Assembly: GCF_012184385.1 (NCBI RefSeq)
Contig: NZ_VSRL01000013.1
Location: forward strand, 1-64,000
DNA length: 64,000 nt
From: Lentzea indica
GTDB lineage: Bacteria > Actinomycetota > Actinomycetes > Mycobacteriales > Pseudonocardiaceae
Direction: 5' to 3'
Positions 11,105 through 18,900 of this stretch are shown here, one piece after another. The stretch's first letter is position 1; the number at the start of each line of letters is the position of its first letter. Below the pieces are notes generated by a model. The model had not been told where the DNA came from. It was given only the letters and a program-made list of their open reading frames with translations, and made no database searches. The translations under genes were made by a program, and so were the position numbers.

Positions 11105-11257
11105 TCAGCCGAACATGATGCTGGCGACGTTCACGAAGCCGACGACGGCCAGCGCGACGACCGAGACGGCGATCATCGTGATCACGGTGCGCCAGCCGAT
11201 GGCGGTGACGGCGACTGCTACGGCGGCGGCGATTCCGAGTGCACTCCCTGCGGACAT
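11105..11257 (-). CDS. Small two-helix membrane peptide, 50 aa
   Basis: The minus-strand frame from ATG 11257 encodes 50 residues, almost all hydrophobic: SAGSALGIAAAVAVAVTAIG, then GWRTVITM and a second helix AVSVVALAVVGFVNVASIMFG. A strong ribosome site, GGGAGGGAACGAG, precedes the ATG and a hairpin follows the stop, so it looks real. The two-helix topology with a WR turn is reminiscent of small transporter or holin-like peptides, but I do not recognise a family. It is divergent from the GntR gene, sharing a 155-nt operator region, and lies upstream of the HExxH gene on the same strand. Confidence 0.65.
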   Translation of the reverse strand: MSAGSALGIAAAVAVAVTAIGWRTVITMIAVSVVALAVVGFVNVASIMFG

Positions 11258-11343
11258 CTCGTTCCCTCCCGACTAGGTGGCCCGGCCTCCTGGGTGTGGG
11301 CGGTCCCAGGCGTCCACCTGGTAGAAGGATCTCGTGTTGTAGG

Positions 11344-11384
11344 TTGTCTGTCAACGGTCGCCAGGTTGCCAGACAAGTTGCAAC
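11344..11384. promoter_or_regulatory. Putative GntR operator region
   Basis: Between the divergent membrane-peptide and GntR genes lie TTGTCTG (11344-11350) and its inverse CAGACAA (11370-11376), 19 bp apart, followed by the palindrome GTTGCAAC (11377-11384). The region starts 29 nt before the GntR ATG. Autoregulation and control of the divergent operon are inferred. Confidence 0.5.
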
Positions 11385-11412
11385 CAGACTGCGATAGGCC
11401 TAAACTGGACCA

Positions 11413-12210
11413 ATGCCCGCCGACGACGCACATCCTGGCGAGAGCTGGTCGCTCTCGCCTGATTCTCGACGGCCACTGCCGGAGCTGATCGAGCAAAAGC
11501 TCCGCGAGCAGATCATCGGCGGCACTCTCAAGGCGGGCGACCGCCTCCCCACCGAGCCGGAACTGGCACGCAAACTGGATGTCGCCCGGTCGTCGCTGCG
11601 TACAGCGCTTCAGCGGCTGCAGCTCCAGGGCATCGTCGAGGTGCGCCGTGGCCTCGGCTGGTACGTGCGCCGCACCGACCTGGCCGCTGTCGAGGAACAC
11701 CTCGAGGGCAGACTCGCTGCAAGGCAGTTCTCCCAGACGGACCTGCTGGAAGTGCGTATCGCCCTGGAGACCACGGCCGCGAGCCTCGCGGCGGTTCGCG
11801 CCGGTGACGGTGAGCTCGACGAACTGGCCAAGCTGAACCGCCGCTACCAGCGCGCGCCTGTCGAGGACATGCAGGAAGTGATCGAATCGGACGAGGAGTT
11901 CCACTCGGCACTGGTACGCGCGTCGCACAACGAGTTGCTGGAGCAGATGTACCAGGCGCTCGTGCCCGGCCTGCAGGACTGCAAGCGGCACGCGCACCCG
12001 TCCCGCGAGGTGCACAACCGTTCCGCGAACGAGCACGAGCAGGTCATCTGGTTCCTCCGGCGCCACGACGAGGTCGGCTCCAAGAGCGCGATGACCACTC
12101 ACCTGCTGGGTCTGTACAACGACGTGGCCACCGACGACACACAGCCGAGAGCCACCCTCAGCACGTACGTGGGGGTGTCAGACAACCCCATCTGGGGAAA
12201 GTCGCGCTGA
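11413..12210 (+). CDS. GntR-family (FadR-type) transcriptional regulator
   Basis: A 265-residue cytosolic DNA-binding protein. The N-terminal winged helix-turn-helix reads LIEQKLREQIIGGTLKAGDR, LPTEPELARKLDVARSSLRT, ALQRLQLQGIVEVRRGLGWYV, a textbook GntR domain. The C-terminal alpha-helical ligand domain (about 100-240) carries the FCD-type signature LLEVRIALETTAASLAA, SDEEFHSALVRASHNELL and a late histidine in HEQVI, which in FCD proteins bind a metal and a small organic acid. Divergent to the membrane peptide and HExxH genes and 90 nt before the next gene, it is the likely regulator of this region. Confidence 0.9.
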   Translation: MPADDAHPGESWSLSPDSRRPLPELIEQKLREQIIGGTLKAGDRLPTEPELARKLDVARSSLRTALQRLQLQGIVEVRRGLGWYVRRTDLAAVEEHLEGRLAARQFSQTDLLEVRIALETTAASLAAVRAGDGELDELAKLNRRYQRAPVEDMQEVIESDEEFHSALVRASHNELLEQMYQALVPGLQDCKRHAHPSREVHNRSANEHEQVIWFLRRHDEVGSKSAMTTHLLGLYNDVATDDTQPRATLSTYVGVSDNPIWGKSR

Positions 12211-12300
12211 TACGGCATGAGCCGAAAGGGTCTGGCGCTGACCCCGGCATCACTCCCACCATGTATGAACAGTTCGGTGGAGTGAGGGGGCGGCGATCAG

Positions 12301-13437
12301 GTGGTGGTGGCGCGCAGGGAAAAACAGGCGCTGGCCGTCGCCGGGTTGCTGATCCTGATCGCGGCGGCCGACCTGACCGCGGTGCTGCTCTGGCAACCGA
12401 CCTCGCGGATTCTGGCCCATGACGTGCTGGTCGTGCTGTGGCCGTTGCCGGCACTGGCGGGTTTCCTGCTAGGTGCCTACGAACTGTTCCTGCACCAGCG
12501 GCTGGTCAACGAGATGGGCCGCATCTCCGGTCCTGGCATCGTGGAGCACCTGCTGCCGAGCGAGGTGCTGCGGACGTTCCTGTCCAGGATCTACGGCAGC
12601 GGACAGCAGAACGACGATGTGGTGTCCGGTGTGCTCGGCGGCAGCGGCATGCACCCCAAGGGCGACGACCTGACGATCAGCACGCGCACGAGGGTACGGC
12701 TCGAACTGCAAGGTGTGGACACCAAGACGTACCACCTGACCACGACCCAGAGCCACCAGTTCCGGCACAGCGTTCCAGTCGATCGGTTCGTCATCTTCGC
12801 CACCAGCAACGCCCTGCTGCGCGACACGATCAGCGCCGCGTGCCGCTTCCCGCTGTTCGAGCTCTACTTCATGCCGGACGCGTCGCTGTTCCTCGACTCG
12901 GTCGACGACATCCGCGACTCGACGAAGATCACGATCGACTACCTCGACCACGACGACCAACGCCGGTCAGCGGAGCCGAGCCAGATCCCGCCGGTCGAGG
13001 TCAGGTTCGACCAGTGGGCGAACTACCTGACCTTCTTCCGCGAGGCGATGGCCCCGCTGCCGAAACTCAGTCCTCTCGACCACATGAGCGACCTGCGAAT
13101 CCTGGAGTGCGACCTCAGCGGGATCGCCGACGACCACGTCGTGCGCTCGATCCTCGGCCTGACTGTGTCATCACGTTCGCTGCAGCGCACCAACGACGGT
13201 TTCGCGTACTGGCAGTCTCCCTACCCGTCCTATGTGGACACCATAAGTTTCGATGCGACCGAGCTCGCCGTCGACCACTCGCCCGGCCACGAGTTCCGCA
13301 TCATGCCGTTCACGTTCAGGTCCGGTACCGAAGCGGCGCAGTGGCTGCGCGCGGACCAGTTGGGCGACCTGGACGTCCGGTCGTGGATGCTGCCGGGACA
13401 CGGCGTGGCGCTGCTGTGGCGGGAAGCCCGCCGCTGA
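12301..13437 (+). CDS. Membrane-anchored protein of unknown function (paralogue P1)
   Basis: A 378-residue protein with two N-terminal membrane helices (about 10-30 and 40-62) and a long soluble domain. I do not recognise a family. It is distantly related to the 347-codon gene converging on it at 13454-14497. Both share two N-terminal helices, a central stretch with SAACxxLFE-like spacing (SAACRFPLFELYF here, SAACPQLFEV there), an aromatic segment (FAYWQSPYPSYVDTISFDAT against FIYWYADRPMFIRSITVDVR) and the end GHGVALLW (GQGVVAVW there). GTG 12301 starts the frame, with GGAGTGAGGGGG about 12 nt upstream. It follows the GntR gene in the same direction. An accessory role with the peptide/HExxH genes is only inferred from position. 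Confidence 0.65.
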   Translation: MVVARREKQALAVAGLLILIAAADLTAVLLWQPTSRILAHDVLVVLWPLPALAGFLLGAYELFLHQRLVNEMGRISGPGIVEHLLPSEVLRTFLSRIYGSGQQNDDVVSGVLGGSGMHPKGDDLTISTRTRVRLELQGVDTKTYHLTTTQSHQFRHSVPVDRFVIFATSNALLRDTISAACRFPLFELYFMPDASLFLDSVDDIRDSTKITIDYLDHDDQRRSAEPSQIPPVEVRFDQWANYLTFFREAMAPLPKLSPLDHMSDLRILECDLSGIADDHVVRSILGLTVSSRSLQRTNDGFAYWQSPYPSYVDTISFDATELAVDHSPGHEFRIMPFTFRSGTEAAQWLRADQLGDLDVRSWMLPGHGVALLWREARR

Positions 13438-13453
13438 AGTCGGACGCCGCGAG

Positions 13454-14497
13454 TCACCACACCGCCACGACGCCCTGCCCCTGCACCACCCAGCGGTCCA
13501 GCCTCGTCGACAGATGCCCCTCATCCGTATCAAGCATCAACGAGTCGAGACCGCCGAGAAACGCGTGCACGACCACCTCACGTTTGCCGATCCGCAGCAG
13601 TTCGCGCACGTCCACGGTGATGCTGCGGATGAACATCGGCCTGTCGGCGTACCAGTAGATGAAGTGCTCTTTCAGATCCTGCGACCAGTGGAAGTACTGG
13701 CGCACGCGCACGAGCTCGGTGCTCTCCTGGCTCAGGTCGGCGACGAAGAGCGCGAGTTCGGAGGTCGCCATCCCGACCGGCGGTGAAATGTACTGCCGCA
13801 ACGCGTTCGCCGGCACCCTGCGGAACTCCACCCGCCTCGCCCCTCCACGCGGCGGCTCGACATAACATTCGAGCTGCTCTCCGTACGCCTTCACCGCCTC
13901 GTTGAAGGGGACAAGCCGTGGCAACGCGGTGACCTCGAACAGCTGCGGGCACGCCGCGGACAGCGCGGCCGAGTGCGTTGGCGACGTGGTGGCCGCGATC
14001 AGGATCAGCCCGCGCGGCATGGTCATCTCGAGCAGGTTTCCGACGTGCACGATGTCGCCGTCGACGCGCTCGACCCGCAGCGCCATCGACACTTCGTTGT
14101 AGGCAGGTCGCGGCGACAGCACCAGCGACACGAGCGAGGACTTGTCGGCCGCGTGTGGCATGTGCCGATCCAGTGCGGTCGCGGCGAGTTCCTCCGGTGA
14201 GGTCGAGTCCAGCACCAGCTGCCGGACCGCCGGTGCGGTCGCGGCGCGCAGGTCGTCGAGCTTGCGGTCGATGCCGCGCAACAACTCGCTGTGCTCCCTG
14301 GTGCGGACCCACTCGAAGTAGATCGAGATGAGCAGCACCAGCACCAGGTCCTTGGTGATGGAACCGAGGCTCCGGCCGACCGCGTCGCCGGCCTAGGGAT
14401 TCAGCACCGCGGACACGACGATCCTGGGCACCGGCGTGTTGATCAGTGCGATTGTTGCGAGCAGGCTGCCGAAGTAGACGAGCACACGCGACCGCAT
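13454..14497 (-). pseudogene. Membrane-anchored protein (paralogue P2) with in-frame TAG codon
   Basis: The frame from ATG 14497 encodes RSRVLVYFGSLLATIALINT and continues to VVSAVLNP, then meets TAG at codon 35 (14395-14393). It stays open in the same frame (AGDAVGRSLGSITKDLVLVL, second helix) for 313 further codons to the stop at 13454. The part after TAG is the conserved domain shared with paralogue P1. A CAG-to-TAG change is the simplest cause. Translation might also restart at GTG 14344, giving 296 residues with one helix, or TAG might be read through. The ATG lies 9 nt after the peptide gene A2 (AGGTG ribosome site), so A2 and P2 form an operon. Function unknown. Confidence 0.65.
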
Positions 14498-14506
14498 GGC
14501 ACCTGA

Positions 14507-14650
14507 TCAGTCGGCGGACCGCACGTGGACCGTGCCGCCTCCAGTCGGCATGCGACGGAACCAGTCAACTCCTTGCACCGGACGCGGCGGCCAGCACGTG
14601 CGCTCAGGCGGCTGAGGAACGGGAGCGGGCTGGACTGGGTCGATGGCCAT
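14507..14650 (-). CDS. Small peptide with WFRRMPTGGG core (putative RiPP precursor A2)
   Basis: A 47-residue peptide starting at ATG 14650 with ribosome site GAGGGAGA. The Pro/Gln-rich first half (AIDPVQPAPVPQPPERTCWP) differs from peptide A1, but the end WFRRMPTGGGTVHVRSAD repeats the A1 core with one extra Gly. One Cys at residue 19 is outside the conserved part. It is directly followed by the membrane protein gene P2 (9 nt). Two small, separately placed genes conserving the same 10-12 residues strongly argue for a real and selected peptide. Being a substrate of the HExxH protein 3.5 kb away is a hypothesis. Confidence 0.7.
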   Translation of the reverse strand: MAIDPVQPAPVPQPPERTCWPPRPVQGVDWFRRMPTGGGTVHVRSAD

Positions 14651-14745
14651 CGCGGTCTCCCTCACCTGCTGACGACGTTCAAGCCTATCGACGGCCCGGG
14701 TGCGCAGGCGCCTGCCAGGAGGGTGAGCGTGGTGCTGCAAGCGAG

Positions 14746-14780
14746 CGCAAGAACTTGCGTACACTTGCGTCATGACGCAA
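14746..14780. promoter_or_regulatory. Twin LacI-type operators at the lacI-family gene start
   Basis: CGCAAG-AA-CTTGCG (14746-14759) and the perfect 16-bp palindrome TTGCGTCATGACGCAA (14765-14780), which spans the ATG start, share the half-site TTGCG. CTTGCGAG recurs at 15771-15778 upstream of the ABC operon. This fits autorepression plus control of the transporter genes. Confidence 0.75.
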
Positions 14781-15755
14781 CGGAGGCTGGCCGAGGTCGC
14801 GGCCAAGGTCGGGGTCAGCGAGGCCACCGTCAGCCGGGTGCTGAACGGCAAGCCCGGGGTCTCGGACGCCACGCGGTCGGCCGTGCTCACCGCGCTTGAC
14901 GTGCTGGGTTACGAAAGGCCGACGCAGCTGCGGGGTGAGCGGGCGCGGCTCGTGGGGCTGGTGCTGCCCGAGCTGCAGAACCCGATCTTCCCGGCGTTCG
15001 CGGACGTGGTCGGGAACGCGCTGGCGCAAAGGGGCTTCACGCCCGTTCTCTGCACGAGGACTGCCGGCGGGGTGACGGAGGCGGAGTACCTCGAACTGCT
15101 TCTTGAGCAGCACGTGTCGGGCATCGTGTTCGCGGGCGGGCTGTACGCGCAGAAGGACGCGAGTCATGGGCACTACCAGCAGATGATGTCGCGCAAGCTG
15201 CCTGCGGTGCTGGTCAACGCGGCCATAGACGACCTGGCGTTCCCTCGGGTTTCGTGTGATGACGCGGTGGCGGTGGAGCAGGCTTACGGGCATCTCGTGT
15301 CGCTCGGGCACAAGCGGATCGGGGCCGTGTTGGGGCCGCCGGACCACGTGCCAAGCCTGCGGAAGCTGCAGGCCATCGAGAAGTGCGGCGGGGCGGTCGT
15401 CGAGCACGCCATGTTCTCGCTGGAGGGCGGGCAGGCCGCGGCGACGAAGCTCGTGCAGCGCGGGGTCACGGCGATCATCTGCGCCAGCGACCCGTTGGCG
15501 CTCGGGGCGATCAGGGCTGTCAGGCGAGCCGGGCTCGACGTGCCCAAGGACGTGTCGATCATCGGGTACGACGACTCCGCCTTCATGACCTGCACGGATC
15601 CGCCGCTCACCACCGTCCGCCAGCCGATCGAGGCCATGGGACGGGCCGCCGTGGAGCTGCTGGCCAACCAGATCTCCGGCAACGCCGTGGCGCCCGATGA
15701 GCTGCTGTTCGAGCCGGAGTTGGTGGTGAGGGCCTCGACCGCGCCGGCGAGGTAA
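14772..15755 (+). CDS. LacI-family transcriptional regulator
   Basis: A 327-residue repressor. Residues 1-50 carry the LacI helix-turn-helix and hinge (RRLAEVAAKVGVSEATVSRV, LNGKPGVSDATRSAVLTALD, LGYERP). The rest is a periplasmic-binding-protein-like effector domain (LVGLVLPELQNPIFPAFADV, ISIIGYDDSAFMTCTDPPLT-type region near residue 260, then TTVRQPIEAMGRAAVELL). It lies immediately upstream of, and is codirectional with, the alpha-glucoside-type importer and GH13 enzyme, so an inducer derived from that sugar is expected. The start codon is inside one of its own predicted operators. Confidence 0.93.
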   Translation: MTQRRLAEVAAKVGVSEATVSRVLNGKPGVSDATRSAVLTALDVLGYERPTQLRGERARLVGLVLPELQNPIFPAFADVVGNALAQRGFTPVLCTRTAGGVTEAEYLELLLEQHVSGIVFAGGLYAQKDASHGHYQQMMSRKLPAVLVNAAIDDLAFPRVSCDDAVAVEQAYGHLVSLGHKRIGAVLGPPDHVPSLRKLQAIEKCGGAVVEHAMFSLEGGQAAATKLVQRGVTAIICASDPLALGAIRAVRRAGLDVPKDVSIIGYDDSAFMTCTDPPLTTVRQPIEAMGRAAVELLANQISGNAVAPDELLFEPELVVRASTAPAR

Positions 15756-15863
15756 CAGGGCAGTCGCCTTCTTGCGAGTTTTCGTCTAGATATTGCGTTC
15801 AGATGTAACGACGACTTATGGTCGCCGTCACATCGACGCGCTCGCGAGAAGGGCGGCCCCACC

Positions 15864-17201
15864 ATGAAGAAGTCCGCTGCCGTGTTGCTCGGCGGTGTCC
15901 TCGCCATAAGCTCAGTGGGCTGTGGGAGCGGTTCCACGACCGAGCCGGGCGGCAAGGTCGTCATCAACATCAACGGCCAGCCGCCGCAGACCCAGGCGTT
16001 CGACCGCAAGGTCTTCGACGAGGACGTCGCGGAGTTCGAGAAGCAGAACCAGGACATCGACCTCGTGCCGCACGAGGGGTTCATGGACCCGAAGACGTTC
16101 TCGGCCAAGCTCGCCGGCGGGCAGCTTGAGGACGTCTTCTACGTCTACTTCACAGATCCCGCGGCTCTCATCGCCAGAAAACAGGCAGCCGACCTCACCG
16201 GCTACGTCAAGGACGTCCCGCATTACGGCGACCTCAAGCAGGAGCTCAAGGACGTCTTCACGGCCGACGGCAAGGTCTACGGCCTGCCCACCGCCAACTA
16301 CACGATGGGCCTGCTCTACAGCCGCACCAACTTCACCAAGGCGGGCCTGAACCCGGACTCGCCACCGAAGACGTGGGACGAGGTCCGGCAAGCCGCCAAG
16401 AAGCTCAAGGACGCCGGCGTCACCGGGTTCGCCGAGTACAGCAAGAGCAACCAGGGCGGCTGGCACTTCACCACGTGGATGAAGTCCGTCGGCGGTGACA
16501 TCGCCCGCAAGGACGGCGACACCTACAAGGCCGACTTCAACAACGACAAGGGCAAGGAAGTCCTGCGCCGTCTCAAGGAGATGCGCTGGGACGACAACTC
16601 CATGGGCGACAAGCAGCTCCTGGAGATCGGCGACGTGCAGAACATGATGGGCGCCGGCCAGCTCGGCATGTACCTCGCCGCGCCGGACAACGTCGCCGCG
16701 ATCGTCAACCAGTTCAAGGGCAAGTACGAGGACTACGGTCTCGCCGCGATCCCCGGGCAGAAGGGCACGTTGCTCGGCGGCGAGGGTTACATGATCAACC
16801 CCAAGGCCTCGCCGGAGAAGATCAAAGCCGGACTGAAGTGGGTCCAGTGGAAGTACCTGAACCCGGACCGCCTCGAGATGAACCTGCAGCGGTACAAGGA
16901 TCGCGGCCAGCCCGTCGGCCTGCCGATCCCGCCGATCGCCGACATCTGGACCGGTGAGCCGCGCAAGAAGCAGGAAGAGCTCAAGGGCAAGTACGCCACC
17001 ATGCCGGTGCAGAACTTCCAGGCCTATGTGGACGGTTCGGAGAAGACCAAGGGCTCGCTCGAACCGCCGCAGGCGCAGCAGGTCTACGCGATCCTCGACA
17101 GTGTCGTCCAGGCGACGCTGACCAACAAGGACGCTGATCACGCAGCTTTGCTCGCCGACGCCGAGACCAAGGTCAACGCCGTCCTGGCACAGGTGAAGTG
17201 A
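15864..17201 (+). CDS. ABC transporter sugar-binding lipoprotein
   Basis: A 445-residue extracellular solute-binding protein, family 1. The signal peptide KKSAAVLLGGVLAISSVGCG ends in a lipobox (SVGC), so the mature protein is lipid-anchored. The fold is shown by VVININGQPP, the hinge region DVFYVYFTDPAALIARKQAA, GKVYGLPTANYTMGLLYSR and TWDEVRQAAKKLKDAGVTG. It delivers the sugar to the two permeases that follow; the next gene begins at the base after its stop. Alpha-glucosides are suggested by the downstream GH13 enzyme. The 108-nt upstream gap holds LacI-type half-sites. Confidence 0.93.
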   Translation: MKKSAAVLLGGVLAISSVGCGSGSTTEPGGKVVININGQPPQTQAFDRKVFDEDVAEFEKQNQDIDLVPHEGFMDPKTFSAKLAGGQLEDVFYVYFTDPAALIARKQAADLTGYVKDVPHYGDLKQELKDVFTADGKVYGLPTANYTMGLLYSRTNFTKAGLNPDSPPKTWDEVRQAAKKLKDAGVTGFAEYSKSNQGGWHFTTWMKSVGGDIARKDGDTYKADFNNDKGKEVLRRLKEMRWDDNSMGDKQLLEIGDVQNMMGAGQLGMYLAAPDNVAAIVNQFKGKYEDYGLAAIPGQKGTLLGGEGYMINPKASPEKIKAGLKWVQWKYLNPDRLEMNLQRYKDRGQPVGLPIPPIADIWTGEPRKKQEELKGKYATMPVQNFQAYVDGSEKTKGSLEPPQAQQVYAILDSVVQATLTNKDADHAALLADAETKVNAVLAQVK

Positions 17202-18059
17202 GTGCGGCGCCACGTCACCGCGTACGGCTTTCTGAGTGCCGCACTGGTCGTCTTCGCGGTGTTCTCCTGGTATCCGATCGTGCGCGGGGTGGTCCTGAGC
17301 TTCCAGCAGGTCAACTTCGTCACGAGCCCCGACTGGGTGGGCTGGGAGAACTTCGAGCGGCTCTTCGCGGACCCGCTGTTCGCGGTGGCGTGGCGCAACA
17401 CCCTCTACTTCACGGTACTGGCGCTCGTCATCGGTTTCGGCGTCCCGTTCCTGACCGCCGTGGTGCTCAACGAACTGCGGCACGCCAAGGGCTACTTCCG
17501 GCTGCTGGTCTACCTGCCGGTGATGCTGCCGCCGGTCGTCACGGCCCTGCTGTGGAAGTGGTTCTACGATCCGGGACCCGGACTGTTCAACTCGGTCCTC
17601 AGAGGACTCGGGCTGCCGACGTCACAATGGCTCGACTCCAGCAGCACCAGCATGATCAGCCTCGTCCTGGTGATCACGTGGGCGAACATGGGCTCGGCCA
17701 CGCTGATCTACCTGGCAGCGCTGCAGACCATCCCCGGTGAGCTGTACGAGGCGGCCGACCTGGACGGCGCGGGAATCCTCAAGAAGGTCTGGCACGTCAC
17801 GATTCCGCAGACCAAGTTCGTGATCCTCATGCTCCTCCTCCTGCAGGTCGTCGCGACGATGCAGATCTTCACCGAGCCGTTCGTCATGACGGGTGGAGGA
17901 CCGGAGGAGTCCACGGTCACCGTGCTGCTCCTGCTCTACCGGTACGCCTTCTACTACAACGACTTCGGCACCGCGAGCGCGCTGAGCCTGATCCTCTTCG
18001 CGGTGCTGGGCGTCTTCTCCTTCCTCTACCTCAAGATCACCAGGAGGGCGGACGCATGA
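17202..18059 (+). CDS. ABC sugar transporter permease (MalF/UgpA type)
   Basis: A 285-residue inner-membrane protein with six helices. The EAA loop, contacting the ATPase, is ELYEAADLDGAGILKKVWHVTIPQ (about residues 182-205). GTG 17202 directly follows the TGA of the binding-protein gene, and its own end overlaps the next permease by ATGA. No ATPase is encoded in the cassette, so a shared MsiK-like ATPase encoded elsewhere is likely, as in other actinobacteria. Confidence 0.92.
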   Translation: MRRHVTAYGFLSAALVVFAVFSWYPIVRGVVLSFQQVNFVTSPDWVGWENFERLFADPLFAVAWRNTLYFTVLALVIGFGVPFLTAVVLNELRHAKGYFRLLVYLPVMLPPVVTALLWKWFYDPGPGLFNSVLRGLGLPTSQWLDSSSTSMISLVLVITWANMGSATLIYLAALQTIPGELYEAADLDGAGILKKVWHVTIPQTKFVILMLLLLQVVATMQIFTEPFVMTGGGPEESTVTVLLLLYRYAFYYNDFGTASALSLILFAVLGVFSFLYLKITRRADA

Positions 18060-18889
18060 GAACCCTCACGAGACCGGGCGGCAAGGCCTACTGGGTCGTC
18101 CTCACGCTCACGCTGATCCTGTTCACTGCGGCGTTCCTGCTCCCGCTGGTCTGGGTGCTGGTCGGCGCGTTCAAACCACCGGCGGAGCTGGCGCGGCAAC
18201 CGCCGACGATCCTGCCGGAGACGTGGGAACCGGGCGCGTACGCCGACGCCTGGAACTACATGGACCTCGGCCGGTTCTTCCTCAACACGTTCGTCGTCGC
18301 GATCGGCGCGTGGGCCGTCCAGATGGCTGTGATCGTGCCCGCGGCCTACGCGCTCAGCAAGCTGAAACCGTTGTTCGGAAACGCAATCCTCGGTCTGATG
18401 CTCGCCACGCTGATGCTGCCGGCGACGGCACTGCTGGTCCCGGTGTACCTCACGCTCACCGACCTCGGCCTGCTGAACAACCCGGCCGGCATCTGGCTGC
18501 CGGCCGCGGCGAACGCGCTGAACGTCTACCTGCTCAAACGTTTCTTCGACCAGATCCCGGAAGAACTCCTCGAAGCGGCCAGGATCGACGGTGCAGGCAC
18601 CTGGACGACCCTGGTGAGAGTGGTCCTGCCGATCTCGCGGCCCATCCTCGCCGTCGTCTCGATCTTCGCTGTCGTCGCGGCCTGGAAGGACTTCATCTGG
18701 CCGCTGCTCGTGTTCCCCGATCCGGCGAAGCAGACGCTCAGCGTGGCGCTGCAGCGCTTCGCCCCCGACACCCCGATCAACCTCCTGCTCGCGGGCCTCG
18801 TGCTCGCGAGCCTGCCGATGGTCGCGCTGTTCCTCGCGTTCCAGCGGCACATCCTCGCGGGGCTCACCGCGGGCGGCGTAAAAGGCTGA
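18056..18889 (+). CDS. ABC sugar transporter permease (MalG/UgpE type)
   Basis: A 277-residue membrane protein with six helices and an EAA loop ELLEAARIDGAGTWTTLVRV (about 177-196). It pairs with the preceding permease to form the channel of the importer. Start and stop overlaps with its neighbours indicate one operon with translational coupling. The stop is 11 nt before the GH13 gene. Confidence 0.92.
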   Translation: MRTLTRPGGKAYWVVLTLTLILFTAAFLLPLVWVLVGAFKPPAELARQPPTILPETWEPGAYADAWNYMDLGRFFLNTFVVAIGAWAVQMAVIVPAAYALSKLKPLFGNAILGLMLATLMLPATALLVPVYLTLTDLGLLNNPAGIWLPAAANALNVYLLKRFFDQIPEELLEAARIDGAGTWTTLVRVVLPISRPILAVVSIFAVVAAWKDFIWPLLVFPDPAKQTLSVALQRFAPDTPINLLLAGLVLASLPMVALFLAFQRHILAGLTAGGVKG

Positions 18890-18900
18890 AAGGACACCAG

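Noticed and set aside
10986-11276. 96-codon plus-strand frame
   Set aside because: The opposite strand has a compact membrane peptide with an excellent ribosome site and following hairpin.
15912-17483. 523-codon minus-strand frame opposite the sugar-binding protein gene
   Set aside because: The plus strand encodes a complete lipoprotein with lipobox and operon context; the reverse frame has no motif.
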